A stretch of DNA of 64,000 bases from Aedes albopictus (GCF_035046485.1 NC_085137.1:251742733-251806732), one strand, 5' to 3'. Positions 42,415 to 54,349 are shown, numbered from the stretch's first letter. Program-made: numbers and translations. Notes: a model not told the origin generated them from the sequence alone.

Positions 42415-42639
42415 AATACACAATAATATAAATTAAAAAAAACTCTCCTATTTGTGCCAACCTTCAGTTTCTGGATTATCAAAGCTTTTCAGAAATTAAG
42501 AAGCCACGGCCAACGGAGAGTCATCATATTTTTAAACATCTATTCGGCAATAGTAATCGCAATCCATTTTTGTGTTCTATCGCAGGTAAACACATTTACT
42601 GCTACTCTGCGCTATCGGAAGTATTTTTTTCAATTACCT

Positions 42640-42910
42640 TTTGACAGCATACGACAGTATCGACCGCACCGAACTAAGGGAGATTATAGACGAGAACGGC
42701 ATTCCGGGGCAGTTGACCATATCAGCCGACAATGTGACCAGCCAGGTTCAACGGCCAGAACATAATTATCATGAAATTCGGCCAATTTGTGTGCTTTGGG
42801 AACGACAGAATATTTGGAATGGTAGCCTGAAACGCGAAAAAACAATGGTTCAATGGTGGTAAATGTGTCAAAAATGAAGTACATGCTGGTAGACGCATTT
42901 TAGCACGACT
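42640..42910 (+). pseudogene. RTE-clade LINE RT fragment with internal deletion
   Basis: AYDSIDRTELREIIDENGIP is followed at once by text from the later RT region (GQFVCFGNDRIFGM-like, then KYMLVDAF), so the middle of RT is deleted. Nearest match in the window is 61855-62260. Confidence 0.7.
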
Positions 42911-44740
42911 GAATCGTACTAAGTAGGAACAGTTTAATCAACCGTTTCTGAAGGCAAAAGGAGCGGCTATTGGACTATAATTAGATTCTCTCAGTCTTTT
43001 GAATGATAAAACTCTGTGGAGTGCTTAAATCCACCGTCGTTCATCTAACGTTGTAACAAACATTTTCCACGCGCACATTCTTCTCGGCAAAGTAATAATC
43101 AACTGAAATCCTAGTTTTTCACACTGTAGTCCAATATTTTCCTGCTCTGGAGACGCTTCTCGAAATTGCCTATGTATATGAATAAATTCAATGATTTTCC
43201 TCATTAGCACATGTAGATTTTTGCTTCGTCACTCTCTCTGTGTTGTTCGCAATTTGTAATCACAAGTTTGCTGTTCGAATCTGAATGAGTTGAATGTTCC
43301 AATCGCCAATCATTTGTGTAGTTTTTTTTTAATATGCTTAATCATTGAATAAATATTTGTTTTTTTTTGTTTCAGAATTTATCTCGTAATAAATACTAAC
43401 AACTTTCTAATCTCTCTATATTACAGGCAGTTAAACGCAAAAACTACTAGGTTAGGAAAGTAATTCGCAAATCATATGTACACTAAAACCTTTACAAACG
43501 ATAATTTCAGTGCATTGAATTTAGTAGTTTTTTTTCTGTTTTTTTTCTTGTTTCCTAAACTTTTCGATTCTATTCGGTATATGATGTCTGTACACAGGCT
43601 AGATGCTTCCTTTGAAGATCTCCTCTTTCTTGTGTGATAGTCACAACTAAAACAGATTTTATAAAAATTTGCTCAACAAAAATCAAGTTGCTCTTTATAT
43701 TTTACAGTCGACTTTTTCTACTAGCTTTCGGCTTCTCTTTTTGTACTTTATACAACTAGTTTACAGTTTATCCCTTTTGTGGTAGCTCACAGTATTCTCT
43801 CAACTCAACAAGCTTGAACAGCCCCAAAATTTTGGTGATAACAACGCAATATCATAATCCCTTGATATTCGACATTTTCTTCATTGAGCTAATGTTTGTC
43901 TTATTTAGCACTTTTCTGAATCTTTCAGAACATTCAAATGTGTGTTTTATTTAATTTCTTCAAGATATACAAGGAACCGAAACATAAGATCTCCCACTCG
44001 GAGCAACAGAAAAGGATAAATCTCCCATTGTGGATTAGCTTCACTCTTTCTTTCGGTCGACTCCTCCTCATTCGTTCGCTTAGTGTTTTACGGTTTTCGG
44101 CATAATATATGTTACTTGTTCGAATGAATACACTTTTAAATTTAAATTTCAGTCTTTCTTAGTGTTTTCCTCTATTTACTATAGTTTATTCTCCCTCATC
44201 CAGCAACTGGAGCTGAGGAAATTTCGCCTCTTGTAAATCAGTTTGCTATTTCTTTCCGGTTTGCTGTTTGTGTTGTGTGTAGAAGGGCAGCAGTAGCAGC
44301 GTCTTAATTACTGCTGGCTGTGCTAAACTTTTTCCTCTCCCAATCGCGTTTGGCCCTAACGAACGATGATGACGACGACGACGACGTTGAGGACGACAAC
44401 GACCAAGTCTTGACCTGGGGAAAATGTTGTTTCTTTTTACCCTCGTCCCGTATATTTTCGCGCGTCTTGCTAAAGTTTTGTGAATTTATATCGTTTATTT
44501 ACAGTGAATTTCTTGCACGAGAGTTTGCTGCTGGTTGAAATTTATGTTTCTTCGTTCGGTTGGTTGATTACGGTCAGAGGGTGGCCTAGGGTGCGACTGA
44601 TTTTCGAAAAAATAATTTACTTTGGTTGTAAAAGTTAGAATGCGATAAAAAAAGCGTTCAGAATAGGGTGACCTGGGGTAATACGCACCGTCGGGGTGAA
44701 ACGCCCTCATACTACTTCATTATATGAATGAAGTTTCCTT
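42911..44740. other. T-rich unique-looking block
   Basis: Similar in composition to 24666-27585, without RT text or inverted repeats until 44664. A GAC/GAT run is at 44366-44402. No supported exon. It may be intron or 3' UTR of a minus-strand gene. Confidence 0.35.
44664..44706 (+). mobile_element. Solo end of a TA element (GGGTGACCTGGGGTAA)
   Basis: TA, then GGGTGACCTGGGGTAATACG and CACCGTCGGGGTGAAACGCC: two GGGGT blocks 18 bp apart, as in the other TA elements of this window. The partner end is missing; an RTE-related sequence begins within 200 bp. Confidence 0.5.
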
Positions 44741-44879
44741 CAGATGCAAGCAAACTAGACGTTACATTGAGCCAGTCAAGCCCAAGACTGGCCAGAATAG
44801 TCGAATGATAGGCGTGGAAAGCGATGATTTTCCACATTTTGAAGGGCTGTCTAATTTAAAGCACACGATTACCTGCGCA

Positions 44880-46060
44880 GGACGAAAGACTCACGGTCCT
44901 TAACCTACAAGAGATTGAGGAAGAGGTTGGCCGGTTGGAAACATCACAGCCGCTGAAGCAGATCAACTACCTAGCGAGCTTTTAAAACACGGTGGAGAAG
45001 CATTGGTTAGAGCACTACACTGGGTCATTACCAAGATTTGAAAGGAGGAAGTATTACAGGAGGAATGGATGGAAGGTATCGTGTGTCCAATCTACAAAAG
45101 GGGCGACAAGTTGGATTGCGGGAACTATCGCGTGATCACACTACTGAGCGCTGCCTACAAGATATTCTCTCAAATTTTATGCCTCCGTCTATTACCGATT
45201 GCAAAAGAGTTAAATGGCGCTATAATGGGCCAGATGCTCGCCATCCATCAGGTGTTGCAGAAATGCCGCGAATACAACGTGTCCACACATCACTTGTTCA
45301 TCGATTTCAAATCGGTGTATGATACAATCGATCGAGAACAGCTATGGCTGATTATGCACGAATACGGATTCCCGGAACCGGAATGATACGGTTGATCAAG
45401 GCGACGATGGATCGAGTGATGTGCGTAGTTCGAGTATCAGGTACGCTCTCGAGCCCCTTCGAATCTCGCAGAGGGTTACGGCAAGGTGATGGTCTTTCGT
45501 GCTTGCTGTTTAACATTGCCTTAGAGTGTGTAATAAGAATAACGAGGATTAATACGAGTGGAACGATTTTCACGAAGTTCGTACAGCTGCTTGGTTTCGC
45601 TGATGATATTGATATTATTGATAGCAAATTTGAGACGGTGCGATGGTGGAAACGTGCATCCGACTAAAGAACGAAGCCAGGCGAATCGGATTAGTCATTA
45701 ATGTGTCGGCAAGACATGTAGGCAAGGCATGTCAGGCAAGTACATGATGGCAAAGGGTTTTTGGAATGATTTACCTCGCACGCTATCACGAATTTCAAAA
45801 AAGACACCAGTGGAGAAATTCAGAGACGCATTGTGGCAGCAAATCGAGCTTACTGTGGACTCCACAGAACTCTACGATCGAAAAAAGTTTGCCGCCACAA
45901 GGAGTTAACGACCTACAAAACGCTGATAAGATCGGTAGTCCTCTATGGGCACGAAAAGGACTCTGCGTGGAGAGGATCAACACGCCCTTGGAGTTTTCGA
46001 ACGGAAGGACTTGCGTATTATCTACAACGGAGTGCAGATCGAAAACGGGACTTGGAGAAG
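44880..46060 (+). pseudogene. RTE-clade LINE, RT to C-terminus, broken
   Basis: EWMEGIVCPIYKRGDKLDCG, then LSAAYKIFSQILCLRLLPIA, HHLFIDFKSVYDTIDREQLW, FESRRGLRQGDGLSCLLFNI and LLGFADDIDIID (catalytic ADD kept), then LRSKKVCRHKELTTYKTLIR and FERKDLRIIYNGVQIENGTW. There are at least three frame changes and a foreign stretch near 45690-45790. It joins R1 at about 46070. Confidence 0.8.
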
Positions 46061-46069
46061 GCGAATGTA

Positions 46070-48620
46070 ACTATTGGGGCAGCGGGATTATTTGTATTTG
46101 TATTTGTGGGGGTGAAAAAGATGCTCGATCTAGCTGGGCACCTCCCCCGTACTCGTATGGGCGAGATTATCCTGGAGTTGAATCGCGATAATGGGTGCAA
46201 GGGCGCCGCCTATAAGAGGTTGGCGGAAGAGGTTCTTGGCGAAGGAGTAGAGATGAGGGCTCTCACACAAGAGGCGACTCTGAAGGTCAAAGACCTAGAT
46301 GAGGTCACCGAAGTGGAAGATGTCCTTACGGCACTGCGACAACAGTGCGAGGTGCAGGTAGCCGTCGCAACCGTTAGGCTATGGAAGGAGCCGGCCGGGA
46401 CACAGATAGCTTTGGTTCAGCTACCTGTGGCGGACGTCAAAAAGTCAGTTAAAGTAGGGAGGATAAAGGTTGGCTGGTGCGTCTGCCACGAACCACTGGA
46501 GGTTTGTTACAGGTGTTGGGAATCAGGACACAAGTCATGAGACTGCAAATGCCCCAGCAAATTTTGTAGGAAATGTGGCGCCGAAAGGCCATAAGGCACA
46601 AGGCTGCTCGAGTCCACCCATTTGTCTGATTTGTACCGGGGAGTCCGTGAACAACAGGCATCCAACGATTGGTCCAAGGTGCTCTTGAAGGCCGAAAGCC
46701 GCAGTGAACAAACCACAGTGTATGTAACGCAGCTAAACCTGAACCACTGTGATGCAGCTCAGCAACTGCTTTGTCAGGCGATTTCTGAGTGGGACGGATA
46801 TCGCCATCATAGCAGATATCAAGTACCCGCCGGCAACGGCAACTGGGTCGCAGATGGGTCCAGACAAATGACAGTGATATGGACAACGGGTAAATACCCC
46901 GTACAGGAGTTGGTGTCTACTACATATGAGGACTGCGTGGTCGCCAAAGTAAACGGGGTCTTCTTCTGAAACTGTTACGCGCCTCCGCGGTGGCCGATCG
47001 AGCAGTTCACACAGATGCTGGGCTATATGACATCCGTGCTAACAGAGCGAAGGCAGGTAGTAATAGCGGGTGGCTGTATTGCTTGGGCCGTGGAATGGGG
47101 AAGCCGTTTCACGAATCAGCGGGGTCAGATCCTGCTAGAGACACCTGGCTAATGTCGGTACCAAGAGTACCTTTTTTCGGAACGGTGCGACGTCGATAAT
47201 TGACGTTACTTTTTGTAGTCCTGGCCTAACACGTAGTTCGAACTGGAGAGTAGGCGATCACCTGGCGGTTCGCCACACTATCGACTACAACAACAGTAGG
47301 CAGCCGGTAGAGGAAGAGGCGGCTAGGCCAAGGCCAAGCCCTCGTAGGTGGAAGACATGATACTTCGATGAAGGGGTGTTTAGGAAAGCGCTCTGCCATG
47401 AGCGAATCCTACTTAGTTTATACGGCGACGAGCTAGTAGCGGTGGCCTCGCTTGGGTGCGATGCGACCATGCCTAGGCGAGTCTACCCTATAAAAGGGAA
47501 ACCACCAGCTTACGGGTTGACTCAAGCGATTATAGACATGCGCCACGCCTGCCTACGAGCTAGGCAGCGGGTGCAGCGAGCACGGTCTGAGGAAGAGCGA
47601 AAAGAACTGCGGATGGTGTTCACTGCTGCAAAAGCCGCGCTTAAGACATAAAGGCCTGATTCAAGGGTCTTTGTAAGAGTGCCAACGCGAAACCGTGGGT
47701 TGATGCCTACAGGATCGTGATAACCAAGACGAGAGGTGTAATGGCTCCTACAGAGCGATCTCCAGAGATGTTGGAGGGGATTATCAAGGGGCTTTTTCCG
47801 CGCCATGATTCTAGTCCTTGGCCTCCTTTCGCAGAACAGCCGCTAGCGATGAGGAGAAGGTCACCGATGTGGAACTTGACAAATCACTTAGCGTAAGTAA
47901 GGCCCCCGGTCCGGACGGAGTTAAGAGTAACTATTGCAGAGGCTCCCGAGATGTTCAGGTCTGCTATGCAGAAATGCCTGGCCGAGGGAGTTTTCCCAGA
48001 GGTTTGGAAGCGGCGGAGTCAGGTTCTATTGCCAATGGTGGAGAAACCACTCGGAGACCCGTCGTCATATAGACCATGGTGCTCAAAAAGATCATCCTCA
48101 ATAGAATGTTGAGGCACACCGAGAGAGTGTAAATGGTCTCTCGAGTAGCCATTAAGTATGGCTTCCGGAAGGGGAGGTCGACAGTAGACGCTACCCTGGG
48201 CAAACCGCCGAGATAGCGCTCCAGGAAGGTGGTTTGCTACTGTGCAGTAGTGACTCTGGTTGTAAGGAACGCATTCAATAGCGCCAATTGGCCGGCTATT
48301 ACCGATGCGCTTTTGTGTCTCGGGTATCTCGGCATACCGGGGTACCTATAAAAGATTTTTGGAATTTACTTCCAGAATCCAGTAGTAGTTTAGGATACGG
48401 AGGTAGGTCGGACGTGCTTTCCCATAACGTCAGGAGTCCCGCATGGTGTCATGCTGGGTCCGGTGTTGAGGTAAGAGTTCCCGGTGGGAGCGAAGATCGT
48501 CAGCTTTGCTGACGCCATTACGGTGGAGGTCTACGGTGAATCGATCCAAGAAGTGGACTTGAATATTCCCTACTCGATCGCGGTTGTGGAGGAGTGTATG
48601 AGATCCAGGAAACTGGAGTG
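46070..48620 (+). pseudogene. R1-clade LINE, ORF1 end through RT, degraded
   Basis: ORF1: MGEIILELNRDNGCKGAAYK, then VQVAVATVRLWKEP and zinc knuckles CYRCWESGHKS and CRKCGAERP. ORF2: endonuclease (VTQLNLNHCDAAQQLLCQAI, SRQMTVIWTTG, ERRQVVIAGG with the usual D lost), then SVSKAPGPDGVKSN (early RT), GFRKGRSTVDATL, TSGVPHGVMLGPV and VSFADAITVEV where ADD has become ADA. Many stops. It breaks off in the thumb (RSRKLEW) where RTE sequence starts. Confidence 0.8.
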
Positions 48621-48990
48621 GAAACAGGATCGTCGTGCACTTGGTTTCGCCGAGCGGAAGGTGTTGCGTACCGTCCTCAACGGGATGTCAATGGAAGACG
48701 GTACGTAGAGGAGGTAAATTCACCATGGGCTGGATAATCTGTTAAGAGAACCGACTATCGTCCACATAGAAAAAATCAGGGTGCTGCGGTAGGTGGGGCA
48801 CTTCAGCAGTCAGCAGTCTGACCGGCACGCAAGATGAGTCGATCAAGTGGAGGACGATCTGTGGATCCTTTGTAGAGTGCATGGCTGGCGACACAGCATC
48901 ATTGACCAAGTAGAATTAAGACGGCTTCTAAGTACAACAGAGACCACACAGGCTTTAGTATGTTCAAAAAGGTCTGGTACCTGGAGGAAT
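48615..48990 (+). pseudogene. RTE-clade LINE C-terminal piece
   Basis: QDRRALGFAERKVLRTVLNG, then ELDNLLREPTIVHIEKIRVL-like text match the ending of the RTE at 62540-62740. This overlaps the part already present in the RTE piece left of R1, so the two are different copies, not one copy split by R1. Confidence 0.65.
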
Positions 48991-49284
48991 CGGGTCTCGA
49001 GGACCACACGTAGCAAATGAATGATCGTGTTTTTATTTCTAAGCTCTACCATTAACAGCTTTTCGTCAAGCCGACTTAAATCATCCACTCTTTGATGAAT
49101 ACTATGAAGATGTAGCCATCAATGTTACAAAATCATCACTGAAAGTCGGGCGATTTGTGAATAAAATTCTATTTCTTTAGTGACCATTAAAAATATCACT
49201 CCCGGCGATGGCTGGAGCTTGCACATAACTACTAAGCAAGCACTGTACTTTGAGGAAATGTCAACTGTAGTTTCCGGAAAGGTG
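48991..49284. other. Unassigned
   Basis: AT-rich, no recognised content. Confidence 0.35.
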
Positions 49285-50365
49285 AGCCCAGTTCTTTGAA
49301 TTAGTGGATTGGTGTTAGGCCATGCAAGCCAAAGGTGAAAAGCAAGTAGAAGATGAACCAGAGCCTACTACATAAGGTTGTTGCAGAAGAAAAAAATAAA
49401 TTGCGTTTGGAAACTCAGTACGTGGAACTTCAGCATCCGCGTACTCACTAATTTACGGGAGGATACGTGTTGGATGGTGCGAATGCTAACATTTAATCAA
49501 ACCATCTACCGCCAATACACGTGAGTTGGAAAAATATGTCATCGTGATGGGCGACTTGCAGAGGCACTTGATTGTACTCACTACGGAGACACATACTTGA
49601 TACGTGCAGTTTACTTAAACGCAAGAACGACCATTGTCTAAGCGTCGAAGCGTCATAATAGGAGACCTAAACGCTCAGGTCGGCTAGGAGGAGAAACTCA
49701 GACCGACTATAGGAAATTTCATCGATTTCCTTCTTTCACATTTCATGGAACCTTATTCCAGCACAACCTCCATTAACGAGAAACCATGGTACGTCAGTGC
49801 AACAGAGGACGGAAATGGATGCCACCTTCTCAAGAAAGCAGCTAATAAGAGCATCTTGAAAAAGTTATCTTCTGTCGACTGTCACAATAAAGAAAATGAG
49901 TTCATGGAAAATTATCATCAATGGCCGTGGTCGACTTTCCAGATTCACCGTATAGTAAATCTTCCGGAAATACCGTGAATACCAACGTAGGGAGTGTGAA
50001 CAAAGCTAGGCATCCTACCCCTTGCAAGTATCAGCAATTTGGCGAAGCTTCTAATTAGTGCTGTACGCGATCAACGTTCATTGTTTCCATTAAAAGGGAT
50101 TTTCGAAACAAAGGCATGGAAAATCATGGACAAGAACGACTTTCCAGGAAAGCACGTGAGGCTTATCAATGTAACGATGGATGGTGTAAGGTCTCAGGTG
50201 ATTGACGAAGTACGATTTTCTTGATATTCGGTAAACTTGTATGCTTTGTGGAAGCATAGACATTATTTCCAGAACATTTAGAACGCTGGCATCCGCTTGA
50301 AATGCGAACCAGCAAAAGTACATGCTGATTGATGGTTGGAACTGAGTAAGGGAGGATACTTGGGA
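49285..50365 (+). pseudogene. RTE-clade LINE, 5' UTR, EN and RT pieces
   Basis: AGTGGATTGGTGTTAGGCCA is the 5' leader also seen at 55570 and 60285. AATTTCATCGATTT and IIGDLNAQVG are the endonuclease. MDKNDFPGKHVRLINVTMDG is the RT. Frames are broken and a large middle part is lost. The fold-back at 50366-50775 separates it from its C-terminal piece. Confidence 0.7.
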
Positions 50366-50775
50366 GCTTCGGCCAGTGTTGAGAATACTCACTTGCAAGA
50401 GTGATACTCACTTGCTTCTATCTCAGTCCAGAAGCATGCTATCAAAAAAATGATGTTTGAAGGGCTTTTAGGTTGTAGTTTAATCTAAAAGTTTGCCGAA
50501 GAAAGTAAAGATCGCAGACGCATACCAAAGTTGTGAGAGAGCTGTGAGTACGAGGTGAGTAAAATTCGTGTAAATCATACTCACCTTGTGCTCACAGCTC
50601 TCTCACGGTTTTGGTATGCGTTTGCAACCTTTACTTTATTCGGCAAACTTTTAGATTAAACTACAATCTAAAAGTCCTTCAAGCACCATTTTTTGATAGC
50701 ATGCTTCTGGACTGAGATTGAAGCAAGAGAGTATAACTTTTCGCAAGTGAGTATTCCCAACATTGACTTCGGCAG
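50366..50775. mobile_element. Fold-back element, arms about 185 bp
   Basis: The left arm (50366-50548) and right arm (50573-50775) pair over AGCATGCTATCAAAAAA, AGTTTAATCTAAAAGTTTGC, ACGCATACCAAA and GAGAGAGCTGTGAG words, with small mismatches. The loop is about 24 bp. The edges carry TACTCACTTGC inverted. It splits an RTE copy (the RTE C-terminal text resumes at 50800). Confidence 0.8.
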
Positions 50776-50910
50776 CAGTGCAGCACCCAACATGTTTGAG
50801 TACCACGTGCTTAGAGGTGTGCCATCCACGATGATCTTTGGAGGTGTACTGAAGAACGGTGGCAAAGAATGAATCTACGCAAACCAAGTATCCTGAAAGT
50901 GACGTAAGCT
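50776..50910 (+). pseudogene. RTE-clade LINE C-terminal scrap
   Basis: TMIFGGVLKNGGKE matches the RTIFGGVQENGVW motif of the RTE C-terminus (see 62590). It lies immediately right of the fold-back. Confidence 0.6.
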
Positions 50911-51105
50911 GGGAGCTCGTCGCAATGATTATGTGTCATGACGGTAACTTCCACACTATTTTTTATTTGATATTTATATCTGGTTTTAGCGAAGCCCTCA
51001 TACAATTCAGAAAGTTGCATTGGATTCTGAGAGGGTGAACTCATGAAGTCCATAGCTTACATTCAATATTATGCATATAATCTTTTAAAAATAAGACGCA
51101 CCCCT

Positions 51106-51287
51106 TAGGGAGCGGACCTGGTGTGATGGTTAGAACACTTGACTATCACGCCGAGGACCTGGGATCGAATCCCACTCCCGACAAACTCGCAAAAGGTGAG
51201 TTCTTCCTTCGGAAGGGAAGTAAAGCGTGGGTCCCGAGATGAACTAGCCTAGGGCTAAAAATCTCGTTAATACAGATAAAAAAAAAA
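51106..51287 (+). mobile_element. tRNA-derived SINE, about 180 bp
   Basis: TGTGATGGTTAGAACACTTG is an A-box region and CTGGGATCGAATCCCACTCC a B-box with tRNA-like spacing. The tail is GATAAAAAAAAAAAG. Imperfect direct repeats (GACGCACCCC, GTCGCACCCT) flank it. The extra 3' body and A-tail exclude a functional tRNA gene. Confidence 0.75.
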
Positions 51288-53462
51288 AGTCGCACCCTAG
51301 TGTACCTCTCAAGGTTCAACCTTTACCTGGTATCATGTACTGTGGGGTGGTAATTTCTCTTAGCATGCAACTTTTAACGTCTTCCCAACCCTTTAATAAG
51401 CTTGGCTAAGTAGAAAAAAATGTCAGCTCTGAACTATATATGTGTGTAGATACAGTGTACTTACAGATGTGACTTATGTTGTGTTTTGCTCTCGCGTGAA
51501 TATGTTTCTTATTAGGAATGTGAGACTAGTGTGTATCTCGGTTATGATGATCCTTTTCTCTTCTGAATGGTGATGCTGAATTGACTTTTTGTATACCGTT
51601 TTCATTAGTTCCGCGTTTTCGAATGAAAGATGTGAACTAAATTAAAGAACACAGGAAATGTGATATTAAGAAAAAAATAATAGTTTAAATTTATAAAAAT
51701 AAATATATTGAATCGAAAATTATGCTTAGCCTTATGATTTGACCTTGAATAACCAAACAAAGTGAAAATAATAACTATTAAAAAACTAAAAGTGCCTAAA
51801 AATTTCGATAAACTACCTTCACTCTTGCACGTTGCCAGTTTTTGATCATTCTTTAATACATATTTTACAGACTTGGTGACCTGGTGCACAATTTGAAATC
51901 ATATATTAGACTAAATGATCACTTAAATCATAATAAAACACAAATTTCCCAGTATATTTTTTTTTGTTTCAAATAATTGTAAAAATACCTAATTCAACAA
52001 CCAAAACATAACATCCGAAAAATTAAACTAGCGTTCAGATCAGATTTTTTACTTGTTCATGGCGTGTGTTGGTTCGGATTGTAGAGTGTCCTAGCCCCCG
52101 CGCCTAATATCGACTTTTAAATACAGAGGAGTGTCCGGCACCATACTGTTGCCTAAAAATGCACTAATCAGTTTTAAATTCGTTTTTCTGCGTCATGAGT
52201 GACTTTTAAATCATAGAACAATACACAAAGTTACTTTTATATGGAATGATTATTGGTGACTTCTTTTTCGGGGATAGTGCTTAGTGGATCTTCCGTTCGC
52301 AAAGTGGACCTTTGCAGATAACATCAGCACATATATAGTTTTCCGGCGAAACTAATCAGGCTTACACGCGCAATCTTTAATGTATCAAAGTGTTTGAATC
52401 CCAGACAAGGTATGTAAGAGTAATGCACTTTCAAACTTACTGTTGAACATTGCAGAAGCAAAGAAGCGACTAAAAGGTCTGGTCACGGGCTCGGCTCTGA
52501 AGTAAAGCCACGTAAGGTAGGATTTAGATTTTCGATAGACGACGAAAAAATTGAAGCCACCATTCTGAGTGCAGATACGCAATCGTTACACATGACAAAG
52601 TAATGTGAATACGGCAGTAAACCATTTAGAAAAAAAATATTGTTCTATGATTCTAAAAGCAGACATGTTTTTCCAATTAGGTACCCTTTTCCAATGAAAT
52701 CAGTCCTCATTTCTACATGGTTTGGCATTAACGGAGGGAAACGATACTGGACGAAATCAAACGTAAAACTAGTAGTATGTGAGATGATCATGTAAAATGT
52801 ACTTACTGTGTGATGAAGAATATCTAATCGGCGTTCGAGAATTGTTCCTCGATTACGGCGCGGCATTCCATCGACCCTTGTTTTGGTTTTTTCCCTATTT
52901 GTATAAGATTTTGTTCTCCTTTAATACTGCAGCAAAATGTGTTCCTATATAGTGTTTCTTCAGCTTACTCAGCAATTACAACACGCAGTGTAACTCGTAA
53001 CACACTGCAAGACCTATTTCTGATGCAAAAATCCCTAATAGTTTTGAAAGGTTATAATATATATGCACTGTATAATCGTATTTACACTCGAGTATTCTGC
53101 GTTACTCCTTACTAGATCTGTCCGACTTAATATCAGTTTGAAATGGATGCGTGTCTTTTTGTTTAGCTTCTTCCTTTTTAAATGCTCTAAACTTAGGCGG
53201 ATGCATATACCCTAATTGTTGCTTTTATGGTTGATTAGTTAGTGAATGAAAGCGATTAAATTATCTCTCCTAGTATTTGATAAGCATTCCCGTTGTTGTT
53301 GTGTCTTTTGTTTCTCATCGCTTGAGGTCGTGTCGTTTGTGCCAGTGTTCCGACCACCAACGATCGTCGGATATAATGCTGCAATGATGACACAACGAAA
53401 TGCGCAGCAAAAGCTTCAGCAAAAGCCAATAATCAACTCAATCGCAATGGAAGCCAATGTAT
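51288..53462. other. AT-rich block, possible 3' UTR of the minus-strand gene
   Basis: No transposon ends or RT text. A minus-strand MPRRNRGTILERRLDILHHT frame ending at a GTAAGTAC donor (about 52807-52866) is a weak exon candidate. Otherwise I see nothing. It lies just downstream of the stop at 53463 on the minus strand. Confidence 0.35.
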
Positions 53463-54200
53463 TTAAAAACTTTCATTATCCTCTAAATTCTCCGTAGTTT
53501 TCAGTACTAACATATCGAACTCCTTGGGGTCCCCGCTGGCACTGTTACGGCGTGGCGAAAGCCTACTCGTCCTGTGTCGCTCGTACGGCTTCTGCTGATG
53601 ATGAGACGAGCTTGGCCTACTGCCACTGCCGCCGCTGTTCCATAACCCACTACAATTGCCTCCGCCATCTCCTCTTCTGTGACGTCGTCTTCTTCGATCC
53701 TGCTCTTCTGCATCGCCGAACTTACCTCCTCCACTCAAATTTCCTGCCTCCAGATCGGCAGCCGTACAGGTCACGGCCGATTCGATCGAGTGGTACGAGT
53801 CGTTCCGTGTGCTGCTCTTAACCGCGTTGCTCTTCAGCATGAAGCTGAAGTCGTTCCATTTGTCGTTGAGGTTGGCCAGCTTTTGGTTGAAGTTGTGCGC
53901 CAACGAGAGACTCAGCGCCATCTTGAGACGGCCTCCGACCGGCCGCTTCGGAGTTGTGGGCGGGGTGATGATCGAGAGTGAGGACGAAGTCGAAAGACGA
54001 TTCAGTTTTCGGTTGTTGGTGTCACTGCTTTGGCTGTTTCTGTTGCGTAGGATGACCTTTGCCATTGCTGCTTCTGCCGCTGATGCTGTTGTTGCCTTTT
54101 CGCTGCCATCATCGTGCTGGAATGGGACACCGGGTCTATCGTTGCTGCTTCTGCTGTATGGATGCGGGGGTCGCAGTGGTGGCGGGGGTTTATTTAATAA
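53463..54200 (-). CDS. Ser/Arg-rich terminal coding exon, minus strand
   Basis: The frame is open from the stop at 54201 to the stop at 53463. It includes MAKVILRNRNSQSSDTNNRK, a Ser/Thr/Pro segment, then MALSLSLAHNFNQKLANLND and a polar tail with an Arg/His run (RRRRRHRRGD). The best acceptor is CGCATCCATACAG near 54156. High GC, biased codon positions and near absence of repeats argue for real coding. I do not recognise a family: it reads as a disordered C-terminus with one conserved-looking amphipathic stretch (LAHNFNQKLANLNDKWNDF). The opposite-strand frames are shadows. Confidence 0.6.
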   Translation of the reverse strand, partial: LLNKPPPPLRPPHPYSRSSNDRPGVPFQHDDGSEKATTASAAEAAMAKVILRNRNSQSSDTNNRKLNRLSTSSSLSIITPPTTPKRPVGGRLKMALSLSLAHNFNQKLANLNDKWNDFSFMLKSNAVKSSTRNDSYHSIESAVTCTAADLEAGNLSGGGKFGDAEEQDRRRRRHRRGDGGGNCSGLWNSGGSGSRPSSSHHQQKPYERHRTSRLSPRRNSASGDPKEFDMLVLKTTENLEDNESF

Positions 54201-54203
54201 TCA

Positions 54204-54349
54204 ATCTCTATAAATATAACTACAGTTTTTTGGGCTCTCTTGTGGACTAGGACTGCTCGAGGGAGGCGCCGGACTAGAACTACTGTTGGACATGACTGGG
54301 GAAGATCCGGAACTGGAATTCTGTGGACTATCGGAACGATGTTGTGTTA
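54204..54349 (-). CDS. Ser/Pro-rich coding exon, minus strand
   Basis: After acceptor CATTTCTCTTCCACAG the frame reads TQHRSDSPQNSSSGSSPVMS, then SPAPPSSSPSPQES and runs to a stop at 54201. The upstream exon joins in phase (G/TA makes Val). To reach the frame at 53463-54200 an intron of about 70 bp must remove that stop, but I cannot find a donor and acceptor of matching phase. The protein may alternatively end here. Confidence 0.5.

Noticed and set aside
45690..45800. Host exon inside the RTE wreck
   Set aside because: Contains a GGCAAG...GCATG repeat and no frame; more likely filler from deletion repair.
51115..51190. tRNA gene
   Set aside because: A- and B-boxes are present, but an extra body, A-rich tail and flanking repeats show a SINE. 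The same applies to 33494-33927 and 42330-42410.
52807..52866. Minus-strand exon MPRRNRGTILERRLDILHHT with a GTAAGTAC donor
   Set aside because: Good donor, but no partner exon downstream on the minus strand was found; kept only as a remark under 51288-53462.
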